NCBI RefSeq assembly: GCF_947507565.1 | Contig: NC_089179.1 | Span: 1 to 64,000, forward strand | Reading direction: 5' to 3' | Source: Oscarella lobularis | Taxonomy: Eukaryota > Porifera > Homoscleromorpha > Homosclerophorida > Oscarellidae | DNA: 64,000 nucleotides | Part shown: positions 12,961 through 26,040 of the stretch, piece by piece | Position numbering within the stretch: the first letter of the stretch is position 1 | How the letters are laid out: every line of letters starts with the position of its first letter | The notes under the pieces: generated by a model | Seen by the model: the letters and a program-made list of their open reading frames with translations, nothing else | Databases searched by the model: none | Told to the model about the DNA's origin: nothing | Position numbers and translations under genes: made by a program

Positions 12961-13299
12961 TCCTTTTAGAAAGGCTACGTCATCGTCATCGTCATTTCGC
13001 GGCGACGTCTGGCGACGACGTCATGACTCACGAAGAGAATGTGAGATTTTTTCGCGATATTTTAGCGCGCGTTACACTCGAAAAGCTCGTCGTTCGTCTC
13101 CTGTGCATCGCTTAGCGAGCAAGTTTGAGGTTCTTGATCGACTTCTTGTCGTGTTCCGTCGCGTTCTGAACGGTAAGTGCTAAGTTTTTCGTCGTCATGG
13201 CGTTTCGGAGCGTAGGAGCGATCTTTTAGAACGATCTAAGCCGACGTATCGTCGACTCGCGACGGAGCGCCTGTCGTTTTCTTCACCTTACATACGATC

Positions 13300-13951
13300 A
13301 TGGATGCTTCATGGCAGCGTAGCTCTCGTAAAGAATATAGAATGCTGAAAAGAAAGCTCAAGCACCTTGTCTACGTAAGTTGACGATCGGAGGGCTTCTT
13401 AATCTTCCTAAAGAAAGCCGTTTTAGGAGCGCGAATTGTTTGAAAAGCGCTTAGAGAATGCTCAAAAAGTCTTACTGCAAACATCGCGAGACAAAAGGTT
13501 ACTTTAGTATCCGGATGGCCGGCTTCTAATAAAAGACGTTGTCTATTTCTTCAGCTTTCTGCTCGATCAGCTTTTGAAGTACGAGACTGTTGTTCCTTCT
13601 TCAGGTTTGCTTTCAATTTACCAACATCTATAGTCTACACGTATATAGTAATAAAACACGCTGCATTCTCTTCAGACGACGAAAGCACGAGTCTTTCTTC
13701 AGAGGAAGCATCTGCTACAAGCGTTGCAGTCGATCATATGGACGTAACCGCTAACGCGTTTTGTCACTTTTATTATTTGATACTCAACCCTAATCTTTTA
13801 CTCTAGACGGTTTCCTCTACACCTGAGAAGTCAAAGTAAAGAGAATGTATTGATAATGATGTACATATATATTTTGCGTAGGTTGGACAAACCTTGCCTT
13901 CCTTCTCTTGACGTTAGAGGAAGAGGAGGAGGAGGAGGAGGAAGAGGAGGC

Positions 13952-13982
<31 letters not shown>

Positions 13983-14758
13983 TCATCAATATGTTGCCTG
14001 CTTCCACAACAGCAGCACAGTCTGATGATTATGATGATGATGACGACGACAATGAAGAGAATGACGACAATGATGACGACAATGATAACGACGACGAGGA
14101 TGACGACGGCGACGACGACGACGATGACGATGAATCTGATGGTGGAGATGAATCTGATGAGGATGAAGATGAGTTTGACATGAATTCCGCCGCCGCCGCC
14201 GCCGCCGCCGCCGGTGGAGTCGAAACAAAGCTAACAATTGATCATCGAAAGGAACGTTCTTATCAAACACCACAACATGTTGCAGGACCACCGCCGCCTT
14301 TGCAACAACCCTCAGGATTGCATCGTTTTGGGGCAAGTCCTTTTCTACCTTTTCAAAAGTGTAATTTAGAATCTTTTCAACAGATGTCACGAATTCCGTC
14401 GTCTTCGCCATCAAGTGGTACTGTTGTACCTCAATTAGTGACAGCAAAGTCGTCTGCTGTTACAAGTGCTATCGCTGCTGGTGGAGTCAAATCTCTTCCT
14501 AAGGCTGCTCCAAAGTTGACTCTGCAGTCAGCTCCCATTGCCGCTGCTGCTGGCATGCGCATGCCTACAACGTCTTTCCGTCCCGGTTTCACTAAGGAAT
14601 TTGGTGGTAGTGGATTGCAACTTCCACCGCCGCCAACACTGCCATCCATGACAGCGAGTGGGAGTGAAGGCAGTCATTACTTAGGTGGGTCGTATTATCG
14701 TCCTAAGACTCTATCATCAGGTCGGCAAGTAGCAGACGAGAAAGAAGGAGGACAATAA
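13300..14758 (+). CDS. INO80E: INO80 complex subunit E homologue
   Basis: Nuclear subunit of the INO80 chromatin-remodelling complex. Six exons: 13300-13374, 13427-13497, 13555-13604, 13676-13743, 13807-13835, 13882-14758, giving 389 aa. All introns are GT-AG and the phases close. Residues about 9-60 (RKEYRMLKRKLKHLVY, then SRDKSFLLDQLLKYE) match the N-terminal coiled coil that defines vertebrate INO80E. The rest is low-complexity: a Gly-rich run from GGA/GGC repeats (about 13920-13978), a long Asp/Glu block (14026-14172), an Ala run (14188-14211) and a Ser/Pro/Ala tail. Human INO80E is about 244 aa, so the extra length is all in these tracts. The ATG at 13300 is the first in frame with the conserved coil. 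First gene inside the subtelomere; 134 bp from the next gene on the same strand. Confidence 0.9.
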
Positions 14759-14892
14759 TAATAATACAGTAATAACAAGTATGTATTGTTTATCACGTGA
14801 TATCTGGAGAACACGCCGAGTCACACGTGACGCTTCTGCGCAATTGTGTATTTTTCTGTCGCCCGCCGTCTGTCGATAGTCGAAGCAGCGAG

Positions 14893-17800
14893 ATGGCGTC
14901 TTCGGAAGCGATCTATTATCGTTCGTCGTCGTATGCTGTGGAGGGTATGACATGCAATTCGTGCGTTATGGCGATCAAAGGTCAAGTGGAAGAAGTGGGC
15001 GGAACACGTCTGTTCTCCATCGATGTTTCCCTCGACGAGAAATGGGCTCGAGCGAAGCACGCCGACGATCTTCCGTCGTCGAAAATCTGCGAAACAATCG
15101 AAGATGCAGGTTTTGATTGCACGATCGTTAGCGATGTTCGACGTCGCATGATTTGGTCGCGATTCGACGTCGTTGGAATGACTTGTTCATCGTGCGTCAA
15201 ATCGATTCAAATGGCTCTTAGTGAAAACGGTGGAGTTTTGAGCTCGGACGTGTCACTCGAACAGAACAAAGCGATTGTCGCCCACGATTTGTCTTTACCT
15301 CGTGACGTCGTTGGCGACATCATATCTGATGCCGGATTCGACGTCACGCCCATCGAAGAACCGGAAAAGGAACTTTCCATACGTACGTGACGTCATCGCG
15401 CGCGCCCTTGCCCTTGCCCTTTTATACTCACTGTTAATAGCTCTTTACGGCGGCGGCGGCGGCGGACGCAGAAGTACGTCGGTTCGCTTTTCTCCTCTAC
15501 CCCCCACCGCCGCCGCAAATGGAAAAGAGACACCTCTTCCAGATAGCCCTTTTCTTCGTTCGCGCAGTCGATCGAGAAGTCGAACGATTGTTGGTGACGA
15601 AGTGACGATTCGACTCAATATCACTGGAATGACGTGTTCATCTTGCGTCAAGCAAATTGAAGTGAGTCTCATGAAGCAGAACGGAGTTTCCTCGGCTCTT
15701 GTCAATCTCATGTCTGCTCGCGGTGAAGTGAAATTGAGTCCTAGTCGCATCACACCCGAAGAAGTTGTCCAATTCATCAATGGTCTCGGTCATTTTGAAG
15801 CAGAATTGGTGCCTGAAGCACCTGAAGAGAGTGGAGTATTGGAGCTCATTGTACGTACTCTACGTGATCTATCTTCTCTCTTTTTTCATTAATTAATCTA
15901 ATGACTATATGTAGATTACTGGCATGACTTGTTCGTCTTGCGTCAACTTGATCGAATCGGCTCTTCGAAAAGTGAAAGGTGTAGAACGAGGTGTCGTTGC
16001 TCTTGCCACGGGAAAATGCCACGTTGAATATAACCCGGACGTAGTTGGCATTCGCGACATCATAAACGCAATCAATGTATGTAATCTATAGAAGACGCGC
16101 AATGATGACGTCACATGTACGATATTTAGGGTGCTGGTCATTTTGAAGCAAAAAGGATGGAGGGAAATCAGGGGAGCGGCGCAGATCGTCTCTCACAATC
16201 CAAAGAAATCAAAAAGTAATCCGTCTGACTCTGATCACATTTGAATTCTTTTCTAATTTGTCTTCTTTTAGATGGGCCTTTACGTTTGGATTGTGCTTGA
16301 TCTTTGGCATACCTACATTGGTGATGGAATTTGCTCCAATCCCTCGACTTGAATGTCTCGTTACAAATACACGCGCATCTCGCGGTCTTTCTCTCAAAGT
16401 CTTGATTTTGTGGCTTATGGCAACAGTCGTTCAGGTAAAAAAGATGACACATACAAAAACTTGTGTGCACCACCCCATCGTTTCTATTATGTAGTTTGTC
16501 GGTGGATCGCACTTCTACGTGTCAGCATATCGATCCATACGTCATAGAACGACGAACATGGACGTTCTCATTGTTCTGGCAACGTCAATAGCTTATCTAT
16601 ATTCGGTAGGTACATGTATGCGCACGCAATGATTGTTCAGTTGGTCTACTACTGTATGATTTCTTTCTTTTCTACTCTAAGGTTGCCGTCGTAATTGCTG
16701 CAATGATTCGACAAGATTTAGTGCCGACAACATTTTTTGCTACACCTGTTCTTCTCCTAACGTTTGTTGCTTTGGGTCGCTTTCTAGAACACATTGCTAA
16801 GGTTGGGGAATGACCACGACAATACTACGGTAGTAGTGAAAGACTCAATCTACTCTACGTATTTCTTAGGGCAAGACGTCAGCTGCTTTGGCTACATTGA
16901 TGAAACTGCAGGCGACTGAAGCGACTCTTGTCACTTTGAGTCCGACAGGACAACCTGTCAAAGAAGAAACAATTGACATTGGACTTGTTCAAAAAGGCGA
17001 CATCTTGAAAGTTCATCCTGGAGACAAGATTCCAGCTGATGGACGAGTCTTCAGTGGATCGTCATTTGTTGACGAATCCATGTTGACTGGCGAAGCAATG
17101 CCTCAATTGAAAAGAGAAGATGACGTCGTCATGGGAGGAACGGTCAATAAGCAGGGAATGTTGCTCATCAAAGCAACTCACATTGGAACGGAGTCAGCGC
17201 TGTCTCAAATCATTAAATTGGTCGAAGATGCTCAAACGTCAAAGGTATCATCTTCTACCGATATGCATATATGCATTATTTCTTCTTCTTCTTCTTCTTC
17301 TGCTAGCCTCCCATTCAACGCTTGGCTGATAAAATTGCCAGCTACTTTGTACCCTTCATTATTTCAATGTCCATCATCACTTTTTTCATTTGGTTTTCTA
17401 TTGGAGCTGTCAATTTTCATGCAATAAACCAGGTGATCAGTACAAGTCACAGTCAAATATTAATGACATCATTTCTTTTTAGTATCTAAACCGGACTAAC
17501 CACGTGTCCTTCAATCACTGCGCCTACAACTACTCTAGCTATAATAGCAACATAACTATAACGGTGCAATTTGCTTTTCAGACAGCAATTTCTGTCCTTT
17601 GCGTTGCCTGTCCTTGTGCTTTGGGTCTCGCTACACCGACGGCCGTCATGGTCGGAACGGGACGCGGTGCCAATTTGGGAGTATTGATCAAGGGCGGAGA
17701 ACCGCTTGAGACGGCTCGAAAAGTAAGGAGTGAGAAGAGCAAAAGTCTCTTGATAATCCAATCTACTACTGTATAGGTTAAAACGGTCGTTTTTGATAAA

Positions 17801-19313
17801 ACGGGAACGTTGACTCGCGGCAAACCCAAAGTCGTTGACGTTCAATTGTTCAACATTACGTCGACAATTCTTCGTCGTCTCTTTCTCAGCGTCGTTGGAA
17901 CAGCCGAATCAGGTAGTGAACATCCACTCGCTTCAGCAATTGTTGAATATGCAAAAGAGGTACAGTAGTAGCTACATTAATTAAAGAGTCTTCATGTATG
18001 ATATAAGAAGGGGTTTTTTAGCAACTTGGCGTTGATCAGTTTGGTCGAGTGTTTGATTTCGAAGCTGAACCGGGGCTCGGATTGAAATGCTCCGTAACGC
18101 ACGCTGATCAAGTGTTTGCTTTTCGTGACAATCGAACGCTGAGTATTGCGTCAGAACGAGACAAGCCGGAAGCAAATCAGAAATACAATGTCCTCGTGGG
18201 AAATCGAAAATGGATGGAAAAAAATGAATTACCAATTCCTGACGGTGCCAATGAAACAATGGAAGAATTTGAACGAGAAGGTAATACGGTCGTCATGGCA
18301 GCCATTAACGGTAAGTTTCACCGCCGCCGACTGCGTCGCGACATGTTATCATCGCGTTCGTTTTCCTCCTCCTCCTTGTAGGAAAGGTTAGTGGTATGAT
18401 AGCAATTGCTGACGTCGTTCGCGATGAGGCAAGTGACGTCATAATGATGATGCGAAATATGGGAATCGATTGCGCGATGCTTACGGGAGACAATCAGCGC
18501 ACGGCAAGAGCTATTGCTCAGCGAGTGAGACCATGACGACACTGCGCAATTCCTATTCCTTCTATTGCGTACGTAGATTGGAATCACTCAAGTTCATGCC
18601 GAACTATTTCCTCAGGAGAAAGAGAAAAAGGTGAAAGAGATGCAAGAAAAGGGAAAGGGTTGCGTCGCTTTTGTCGGTGACGGCATCAACGACTCTCCCG
18701 CTTTGGCTCGCGCTGACGTTGGCATAGCAATTGGAAGTGGAACCAATATAGCAATCGAGTCAGCTGACGTCGTTCTAGTCAATGTAGAGTAAAATCGACC
18801 GCCGTCATCTATTCATTAATTGGTATTTTTAGGACAATTTGTTTGACGTAGTTACCGCCATTGATCTGTCAAAGGCGACCGTTCGTCGAATTCACATCAA
18901 TTTCTTTTGGGCAATCATCTACAATCTCATCGCCATACCCGTTGCGTTTGGCGTTCTTTTGCCTGTTCCCACAGACCCTCATCTCATCTTGAGGCCGTGG
19001 ATGGCTAGCGTTGCTATGGCCATATCATCAGTTACCGTCGTCATGTCATCTCTCTTTCTCAGGCTGTATGAGCTCACTTAGACAAAAATAGCTAAATGAT
19101 AAAATGACTCTTTCTAGGTACAAGAAGCCCAAACCTCATCGCGGATTGTTCCGCAATCTTCCTACAAAATTCAAAAGGGCTTTGTCCCAAACGGCTTCAG
19201 GAGCTCGCGGCGATGGCAATGCCGTTGGGAACGGCACAACAACGAAAAGGAAATCATTTTACGCTCTTTTGGAGTCGGCCACCGAAAGTGTAGACTCTTC
19301 GTCTCTCGCTTAA
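14893..19313 (+). CDS. ATP7: Copper-transporting P-type ATPase (ATP7A/B type)
   Basis: P1B-type ATPase exporting Cu(I) into the secretory pathway. Sixteen exons: 14893-15382, 15441-15850, 15915-16076, 16130-16215, 16272-16434, 16495-16605, 16682-16801, 16870-17244, 17307-17432, 17483-17722, 17777-17959, 18022-18310, 18382-18524, 18577-18783, 18833-19065, 19118-19313; 1177 aa. Four N-terminal metal-binding domains carry GMTCxSC (residues 18, 95, 226, 303); human ATP7A/B have six. Further motifs: TGEA, the CPC metal site (724-726), the DKTGT phosphorylation site (768-772), SEHPL (808-812) and GDGIND (1000-1005), so it should be active. A Gly/Arg/Ser-rich linker lies between domains 2 and 3. The start at 14893 is preferred; an in-frame ATG at 14797 would add 32 residues lacking any targeting feature. 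All introns are GT-AG, 48-80 bp. Confidence 0.97.
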
Positions 19314-19505
19314 CAACGAATTTTTCTTCCGTTTTTTCTTTCTCTGCATCATATCGGCGTATGTGTATACATATCCCTGCGATTGATCCTCCGTGACGTC
19401 ACTCGCTGTCCATAAACGACGTCACTTCACTCACGCTAGACACAGAACCCTGTTTGTTCGAACAGGCGAAAAGTCTTCGCACGGCGGCGTTTCTCTGAGG
19501 TGCGT
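19314..19505 (+). promoter_or_regulatory. Candidate HIP1 promoter with CRE-like sites
   Basis: The 192-bp gap between ATP7 and HIP1 contains GTGACGTCAC (about 19393) and GACGTCAC (about 19420), palindromic CRE/ATF-type sites 27 bp apart, roughly 85-110 bp before the HIP1 ATG. No TATA box is evident. Assignment as a promoter rests on position only. Confidence 0.35.
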
Positions 19506-22500
19506 ATGGCGTCGCGTGGACGATCGAGCAGCTCGAGCCTACCCGAAAGCGGCGCAGGCATTCTCGACTACGAAAAATTCGAAAAAGAACAGGTAAGGAA
19601 GAAGAGAGGAAGACAGGAAGAAGGACAACGTCATTTGCGTCGTCGTTCTCGCTCGTTCGACAGATCGAGGCATTGTCAAAGGCAGTGAGCAATCAAGAAA
19701 GCCCAGCCAAAGGAAAACACATTCGAAGTACGATCGTCGCTCCAGAGTCCTTCTTCTTTTATACCATATCCATATCGACTTCCTTCTCTTTCTCTTTTCC
19801 TTACAAAGCGCTTGTAATTGGAACGTTTCACGAACGCGGCTGCAGCGTCTTTTGGACGCTCTTGCGAGGTCGCTTTCAATTGGATAAACACAATTTCACT
19901 TGTTGGAAAGCGGCAATGACAATTCACAAAGTTCTTCGAGACGGTCACGAAACGGTTCGTCGTATTTAGGGGTCAAAAAAGAAAGAGGACATTAGCTAGG
20001 GTTTCCTAGGTGTTGCCTCAATCCTATAGGCATCTCGATTGGCTAAAGAAATTATCTGACACTTGGGTACTCTCACATATATGGCTTGTCATTCTCTTTA
20101 ATTAATTAATTAATATTTCCTTAGGGAACTTTTCTTGACGCTTATTCAAAGTTGATTAGTAGTTACCTTGGCGTTGTTTGTGCCAAACTCGTTTTCCATC
20201 ACAAAGTATCTCTTCGTACAGATACACTTAGAGAAAGGGGGGGAAGGTCTTTATTATCTTTAGAATCCGGATTTTCCGTCAAATCTGCAATTCAAAGAGA
20301 AACCAATTACTGTAGAAAACAATGACATTAATGCATAGTAAGAGAGAATGAGCCAGTTCCGCGTTACCTTTTTTCTATAATTTTCCTAGCTTTGAATTGG
20401 CAGTAGAAGTCTTTGATTTTCAAGCGACCATAATCCGACTTCAGAAAATCAGTAAGATTCTTGAGGTAAAAAGACGAGTAGAGAGAATCTCTCTGTCTTT
20501 CCCCTAGTTTTTGCCAGTTTGGATCCATCGAAAGGGGCGCACGCGCAGGCTGTTCAATCACGCATTGCTCCACTTGTTCCACTCATCGAGGACTCCGGCG
20601 CTTTGTATGACATGGCATTCAAACTGATGCGAAAACTTCATAGCAGTAAATTAATTAATTAAAAATAGTGGTGGCACTATTAACCCCCTAAAATGACGTA
20701 GGCCTTCCAAGTGATACACTAGCCGGTCACAGAGATCGATTCTATAAACAATTCGATGAGTACGAATAGTTATTATTATTATTAGAGTTGCATTCTTTAT
20801 TATTGTCTCTGCTGTAAGACTCCAGCGATTCTATTTCAGTGCTTCGAGCCTTCAGTATCTTGAGACATTAGTCACTGTTCCTACGCTACCTGGGGTATTT
20901 ATATATTGATGTGAAAAGAGTTGTTAGTGGAGGAAACGTTCATTTTAGAAACGCCCCGATTTTCTATCAACTGTCAAAAAACAAGAATCGCCTCAAACGA
21001 AAAGGAAGAGCATGCCGGAAGTAGAGACTGTGTTCGCATACGTAGATCGTTCATTTTGCAATTGATTCGCCTTAGCTTCAACGTAAAGACACGGATCAAA
21101 GATTTCGAGACGCTTTTGGTTCTCCAACAAAAATGCAAGCATTTAATTTTGGAGTTGCCCAAGCTGCTTCCGAAAAGGAACTAAAAGAGAAGTAAGACTA
21201 CTGATGAAATACGCTTATTTATTTATTTATTTATTTATTGTCAGAGATCGGCTAATTGAACAGCTGATGCGTGAAGTTGTCGAATTGAGACAGAAAGTGA
21301 TGAATTTAGATGGACGTCACATGGCAGTCAGTCAACACATTAATAAATAAATAAATACTGAAAATTATATTCTCCCTTCATATATAGGACATGGAACTTC
21401 TTGGTAGCTTGAGAACTCAACTGGCAAAAGTAGTCATAGAAGAAGAAGTAGACAATTAATTTTCCTTTGAATTTACGCGCTGAACTTTAGCTTGAAGAAG
21501 AGATGGCCGAGTATAAAGACATTGCTGCTCAAGCTTTGGACGTGAATTGAAATACATAACGAATCAATATCATGTCCCCATCCCCCCTGTTGTCTATGTA
21601 GGAAAACGTCTTTCTCAAGAGTCAATTGGAAGGGACAAAGACTGCAGAAGAAATTCAAAGCGAAGCTCAGAGTAAATTATTATCACACTACTACTGTACT
21701 AAATTTAGATCTGACTGCTGTTTCGGCTATAGGTAAAATGAAAATGTTGCAGGAAAAGTTTGGTAAAATGAAGCAGATGTACGGAAGTCTGCGAAATGAG
21801 CACGTTGATCTTCTAAAAAAGGTAAAGTAAACTTATTTAATTAATAAACCGGAAGTACATTTTTTCTTCTTCGAATCAAAGAATGCCCAAACCAATAACA
21901 AAATCATTGCCTTTCAAAAATCGATTGATGAGACTCAGGACGAAAATTCCTCTTTGAAAAATCAACTTGCTCAACTAGAAAATAATCTAGACGACATGAG
22001 AGCAACTGCAGTAAATCAAAAAGGGGAAGGAACACGTTGATTTTATCATCATTTCTCTTTCTTTCTCTTCACAAGGCCGAAGCTGAGCAAGTTCCCATTC
22101 TTCAAGCAGCTCTAGCTGAACAACAGAAAGTAAGACGATAATCATACGTATACGTAGATGAGTCACAATGCTCTTTAGGCTACAGAATCGCTTTATAGCG
22201 AAAAAGAAGAAGCATCGTTGCAAATGAAAGAAAATTACGAGCGCGAAAGACACTCCTTTTTAGGTACGTGCGAAAACGTCATATAGATGATGTAACTTGG
22301 TCTCCTCCTTCAGTTCGTTCTATTGAGGAAGCGCAGAAAACGATTGAGTACGCTCGACAGCATTCGTCTGGCGATGAAATGAGCGGAAATACGAGCTCAG
22401 CACGTACGGATTATCTCTATCCTATCCGCCGCCTCTCACTTGACTTTAATTTCAGACTTCCTTCTATCCGAAATTGATACGGGAGAAAGTCAAACAACTA

Positions 22501-24389
22501 GATTGGAAGACGCAGCCGATTCCTATTTTAAAAACCACGACGGTGAGAGACGCTTAGTTAATTAAAAAATGATCTAACCCCCTAACCCCCTAAGATGTGG
22601 CGTCAGCTTCAGTTGCCGTCAATAGCTTTGGACATGCAATCAGCGATCTCATTTTATATTGTCGCAGCACAGCAAATCGAGCACCGGATGATCCATCAGA
22701 AGGTAGACAGACACGTCTACTTGCTTATAATCTCATTGTTTTCTGTAGAAATTTTACGAGAAAAGGAAGTCTGCTCTGAGAGAGCCGTTGCCGTGCTAGA
22801 TGCGCTCAAAATGCTCAATACAGGTAAAAGGAAAAGACTTTGAGCAACGACTGACTATGTTGACTGTCCTTCTTTAGATGTTGAACCGTTGAAAGGAAAG
22901 AGTGTTGATTTGAGAAGTTCCTTTGATTCTCTTAAACGACTCGCTAAGGTAACGCATCTTCTTGTTTCCTTTATTTCTAAGGAGCCCCGTTTTGTGAGTA
23001 GCTGCTCATACCCAAAGAAGACGAAGATTCCCCTGAGAACGTTGGGGATGTTGTGGAACAGGAAATGGCTGCAACAACCAAAGTACAATAAAACTGAGAA
23101 GGAAGTAAATAAATAAATAAATAAATGAACCTTTTTCTTATATAGGCTATTGAAGCAGCAGCTGCCAGAATTGAGGTGAGAAGAGACGACAGATAACGGG
23201 GGGGAAATGCACGTGATTTGATAGGAAATGCTCAATCAATCTCGGGCTGCCGATGCTGGAATCAAATTAGAAGTCAACGGAAGGCAAGAGACGATAAAAT
23301 ATAGTTTACTCATAAAAGGTTTCTTCTTTCTTAGAATTTTAGATGCCAGCAAAGAACTAATGAAAGTACGTCACATATCAGATTAAATAGCGTTCAATTT
23401 AAAGCGAATTTTAGTGCATTAAAATTCTTATTGAGAAATCAAAACATTTGCAGAGAGAAATTGTCGGCGAAGGCCGAGTACGTCACTAGCATAGCTAGAA
23501 TTTCTTTAGTGACGCTTCCTTTCTCTCCTCAGGACTCGGCCGGTGCCAAAGACTTTTACAAACGCAATCATCGATGGACAGAAGGGTTGATATCAGCCGC
23601 TAAAGCCGTCGGCTGGGGTGCATCACTTTTAGTGTACGTACGCTCACAACGAATAAGTGTCAGTGTAGTATTACTCCGAATTTCTGTAGTGACTCTGCTG
23701 ATAAAGTTGTCCTTGGTTCTGGAAAATTCGAAGAGCTCATTGTGGCTTCTCACGAAGTAGCAGCTAGCACTGCTCAGCTGGTATGACGTGTCAAAGCATA
23801 GGCCACTGCTGTGTGACACTGTTCTTTATCCAAGGTGGCTGCTTCGAGAGTGAAAGCTTCTCGGCACAGCGATCGCTTGGCACAACTGAAGGTCGCTTCC
23901 AAAGCAGGTACGTAGTACGCACTAATAGTCTTTTTGCGCAACAGTCTTTCTTCTACTAGTTACCGAGGCTACAGCTGGCGTTGTGGCGTCTTCAAAGTCG
24001 GGCTCAAAAATGACAGAAGGTACAACTACTTTTTCAAACAGGTTTTTTTTTTCTACCTCTTTCTCTCGTTTTTTTAGAAGCAAGTGCGTCCGACTATTCG
24101 TCTCTGTCTCTCACTCAGACTAAAAGACTCGAAATGGACTCTCAGGTTAAAAATTCGTCTTCTAACTTGTCGCATCTCATCGTCGTCGTCGTCGTTTAGG
24201 TTCGCGTTCTCGAATTAGAAAGCATGCTTGAAAAGGAAAGAAGCAAATTGTCCGAATTGAGACGAGCTCACTATCACCTTGCGGGCGCCAGCGAGGGTTG
24301 GGAAGAGGTAAGTCGTTGCCAAGTGAGCGACGAAGGAGAAACTCGTGCTTCTCCGTTCCTAGGATGCTCCCCAGTCCCCCAAAAACTAA
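19506..24389 (+). CDS. HIP1: Huntingtin-interacting protein 1 (HIP1/HIP1R, Sla2 family)
   Basis: Endocytic adaptor linking PIP2 membranes and clathrin to F-actin. 951 aa: ANTH domain (about 30-281), coiled coil (about 305-575), C-terminal THATCH/I-LWEQ actin-binding domain (about 725-943, e.g. RWTEGLISAAKAVGWGA and EMDSQVRVLELE). 37 exons: 19506-19592, 19664-19727, 19809-19954, 20010-20066, 20125-20205, 20264-20337, 20390-20451, 20508-20645, 20702-20759, 20819-20894, 20949-21020, 21076-21191, 21245-21326, 21388-21429, 21491-21541, 21602-21671, 21733-21821, 21882-22010, 22076-22129, 22179-22263, 22314-22403, 22456-22542, 22595-22702, 22749-22823, 22878-22948, 23002-23082, 23146-23175, 23225-23283, 23335-23365, 23415-23477, 23533-23633, 23690-23780, 23835-23907, 23960-24019, 24078-24145, 24200-24307, 24363-24389. 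The intron after 23283 is GC-AG. HIP1 and HIP1R cannot be told apart here. Convergent with MUL1, 118 bp apart. Confidence 0.95.
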
Positions 24390-24507
24390 AAGGTAGGCGA
24401 AAAGCGGTCGGTAAGTGTAAGGCAAGTCGTACTTCCCTTGACAAATGCATGCAATGTCTTTTTTCACGTATGATCCCCCCCATTCTACAATTGAATTGGA
24501 AAAAGTC

Positions 24508-25777
24508 CTAGCTAGCAAAGACGGGCACGTATCTCTCTATGTTTCCCCGACAGACAGGACAGCAGTTCAACAAGGACACACACGAACTACACGAACACAA
24601 ATGACCACAATTAAGAAGCACGACATCAGCCGTCTTTTCTAAACAAACGACGCAAGTTGTCGTCGATCCTTCGCTTCCTACGATTCCACCACTTCCGTAT
24701 TCTCTTCTCAGTGCCGTCTGCCGTTCAGCAAACTCCCTCTCTTGATTTCGTCGCCGCTGTTCGTCCCACCATTTCTTCACTCGACGATAGAGAGCAAAAA
24801 GGGCAATACTGCCTCCAATAAAGAAACACACGTAGCAGAAAGTCTTCCAAGCGCCGGCTGCGTTTCGTTGATCGAGTGCAAGTTCGTCTTTGCTCTTTGC
24901 TGACAAAATGTAAGGGAGACCGCTCACGGGACGCTGAATAATCATTCGATCATTGATGAGGGATAATTCACCTATTCCAGTCAGAAGAACGCCGACGCGC
25001 AATGATTGTTCCACTTCTTCATATCCTCGCACTTTTTCACCGGAAACGAAATCGGAAATATTGGATACAATAGAGGGGTTTGAAACTGGATGAAATGATA
25101 CGTTTGTGTCGTCAAGAATCAATCCGGATGCCTCCAAGGGAGTTTTCACCTCCACTGAATCCTTTTTCGATTTTCCGCCGACGCCACGAGAACACAAAGT
25201 GAATGGAACTTCAGAAGAACTGCTACTAATTGTGCCAACACTCGACTGCCTGAAACGGAGAAAAAGGTATGGAAAAAATGACAGTGACCGCCTTTGGTCA
25301 CGTGGTCACGTGGCCACACCCTTCGTCCCATTTTTTTAAAAAATGCGGCGAGGCGCGAGGTTACGGGCTCTCTCTCGCTCTCTATCAGGGTGTGGCCAGT
25401 GGCCGCGTGCTTCTCGCTTGCCATTGTTGCGTCGATTTGACGTAGACGCTCTTGTGTTCGCGTCGACGCGTCTCCCGTATAACGCATTGCTTCGAATTCA
25501 AATCGTCGCCACAGAGGAGGTAATCGCCCACGGGACGAACTTCGCCTTGCACCGAAACGTAGGGAATCCTCTTTTCGGACGTCGCGAGCAAAGAACGACG
25601 CAATGCAGGACCCGGTTCGTGAGAGGGAGCGTTCTGAAAAAAGAGGGGAGATGCATTTTGTCAAAAAAGAAGTCTGACTTCTATTGCTGCAGCTCTGTCG
25701 AGCCGTCGCAAGTAGGCCGAATAGCCGAGAAGACCTATAGATGTAATGCCGGCTGCGCAAACCCATTCCCACACCAT
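24508..25777 (-). CDS. MUL1: Mitochondrial E3 ubiquitin/SUMO ligase (MUL1/MAPL)
   Basis: Outer-mitochondrial-membrane RING ligase, 350 aa (human 352). Three exons on the minus strand: 25777-25679, 25633-25422, 25249-24508. An N-terminal membrane segment lies at about residues 4-24, then the intermembrane BAM/GIDE domain. A second membrane segment (about 238-258, TFCYVCFFIGGSIALFALY) precedes a C3HC4 RING near the C-terminus (CVVC…C.H…CSSC…CPVC). The second intron has a GC donor (25421-25420, gcaagc); this is the only donor that keeps frame and gives the conserved continuation TQQWQSSVG. PEBP lies upstream on the same strand. Confidence 0.95.
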
Positions 25778-26040
25778 GATCGACGAAAGACGGCAAAGAG
25801 ATCGTATAATACGGGGATGTTGGTAACGCCCACGACTGTTTGCTTGAAAAAAAATGAAATACACTGTAGAAAAACGGAAGAACGACTGCAAACATAAAAA
25901 AGCGACTCATGACATGAAACAATTTCGTTCTCGTCTAAAGAAGAAAAGCAGCTGAAAGAGCAAACACAATTGTTGCAGTGAATGGTAAAAGCCCTAAAAA
26001 TGAAATACACTGCAATTATTGAAAAGAAAATGTAGAATTT

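Larger units (their letters stand above)
11763..13299. other. Gene-free stretch between subtelomere and first gene
   Basis: About 1.5 kb with T-rich and GC-rich patches. Open frames at 12047-12437 and 12798-13115 show no recognisable protein similarity, no plausible splice structure and no domain. The stretch holds one diverged direct duplication (described separately). A GGTAAGT at 13170 could be the donor of a 5' untranslated exon of the next gene, but this cannot be shown. Confidence 0.6.

Noticed and set aside
12047-13115. ORFs of 86-105 aa in the gene-free zone
   Set aside because: Frames overlap on both strands, are Arg-rich from GC bias, and show no splice structure or similarity.
14797-14892. 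Upstream in-frame ATG for the copper ATPase
   Set aside because: Would add 32 residues lacking a signal or metal site; the ATG at 14893 immediately precedes the first metal-binding domain.
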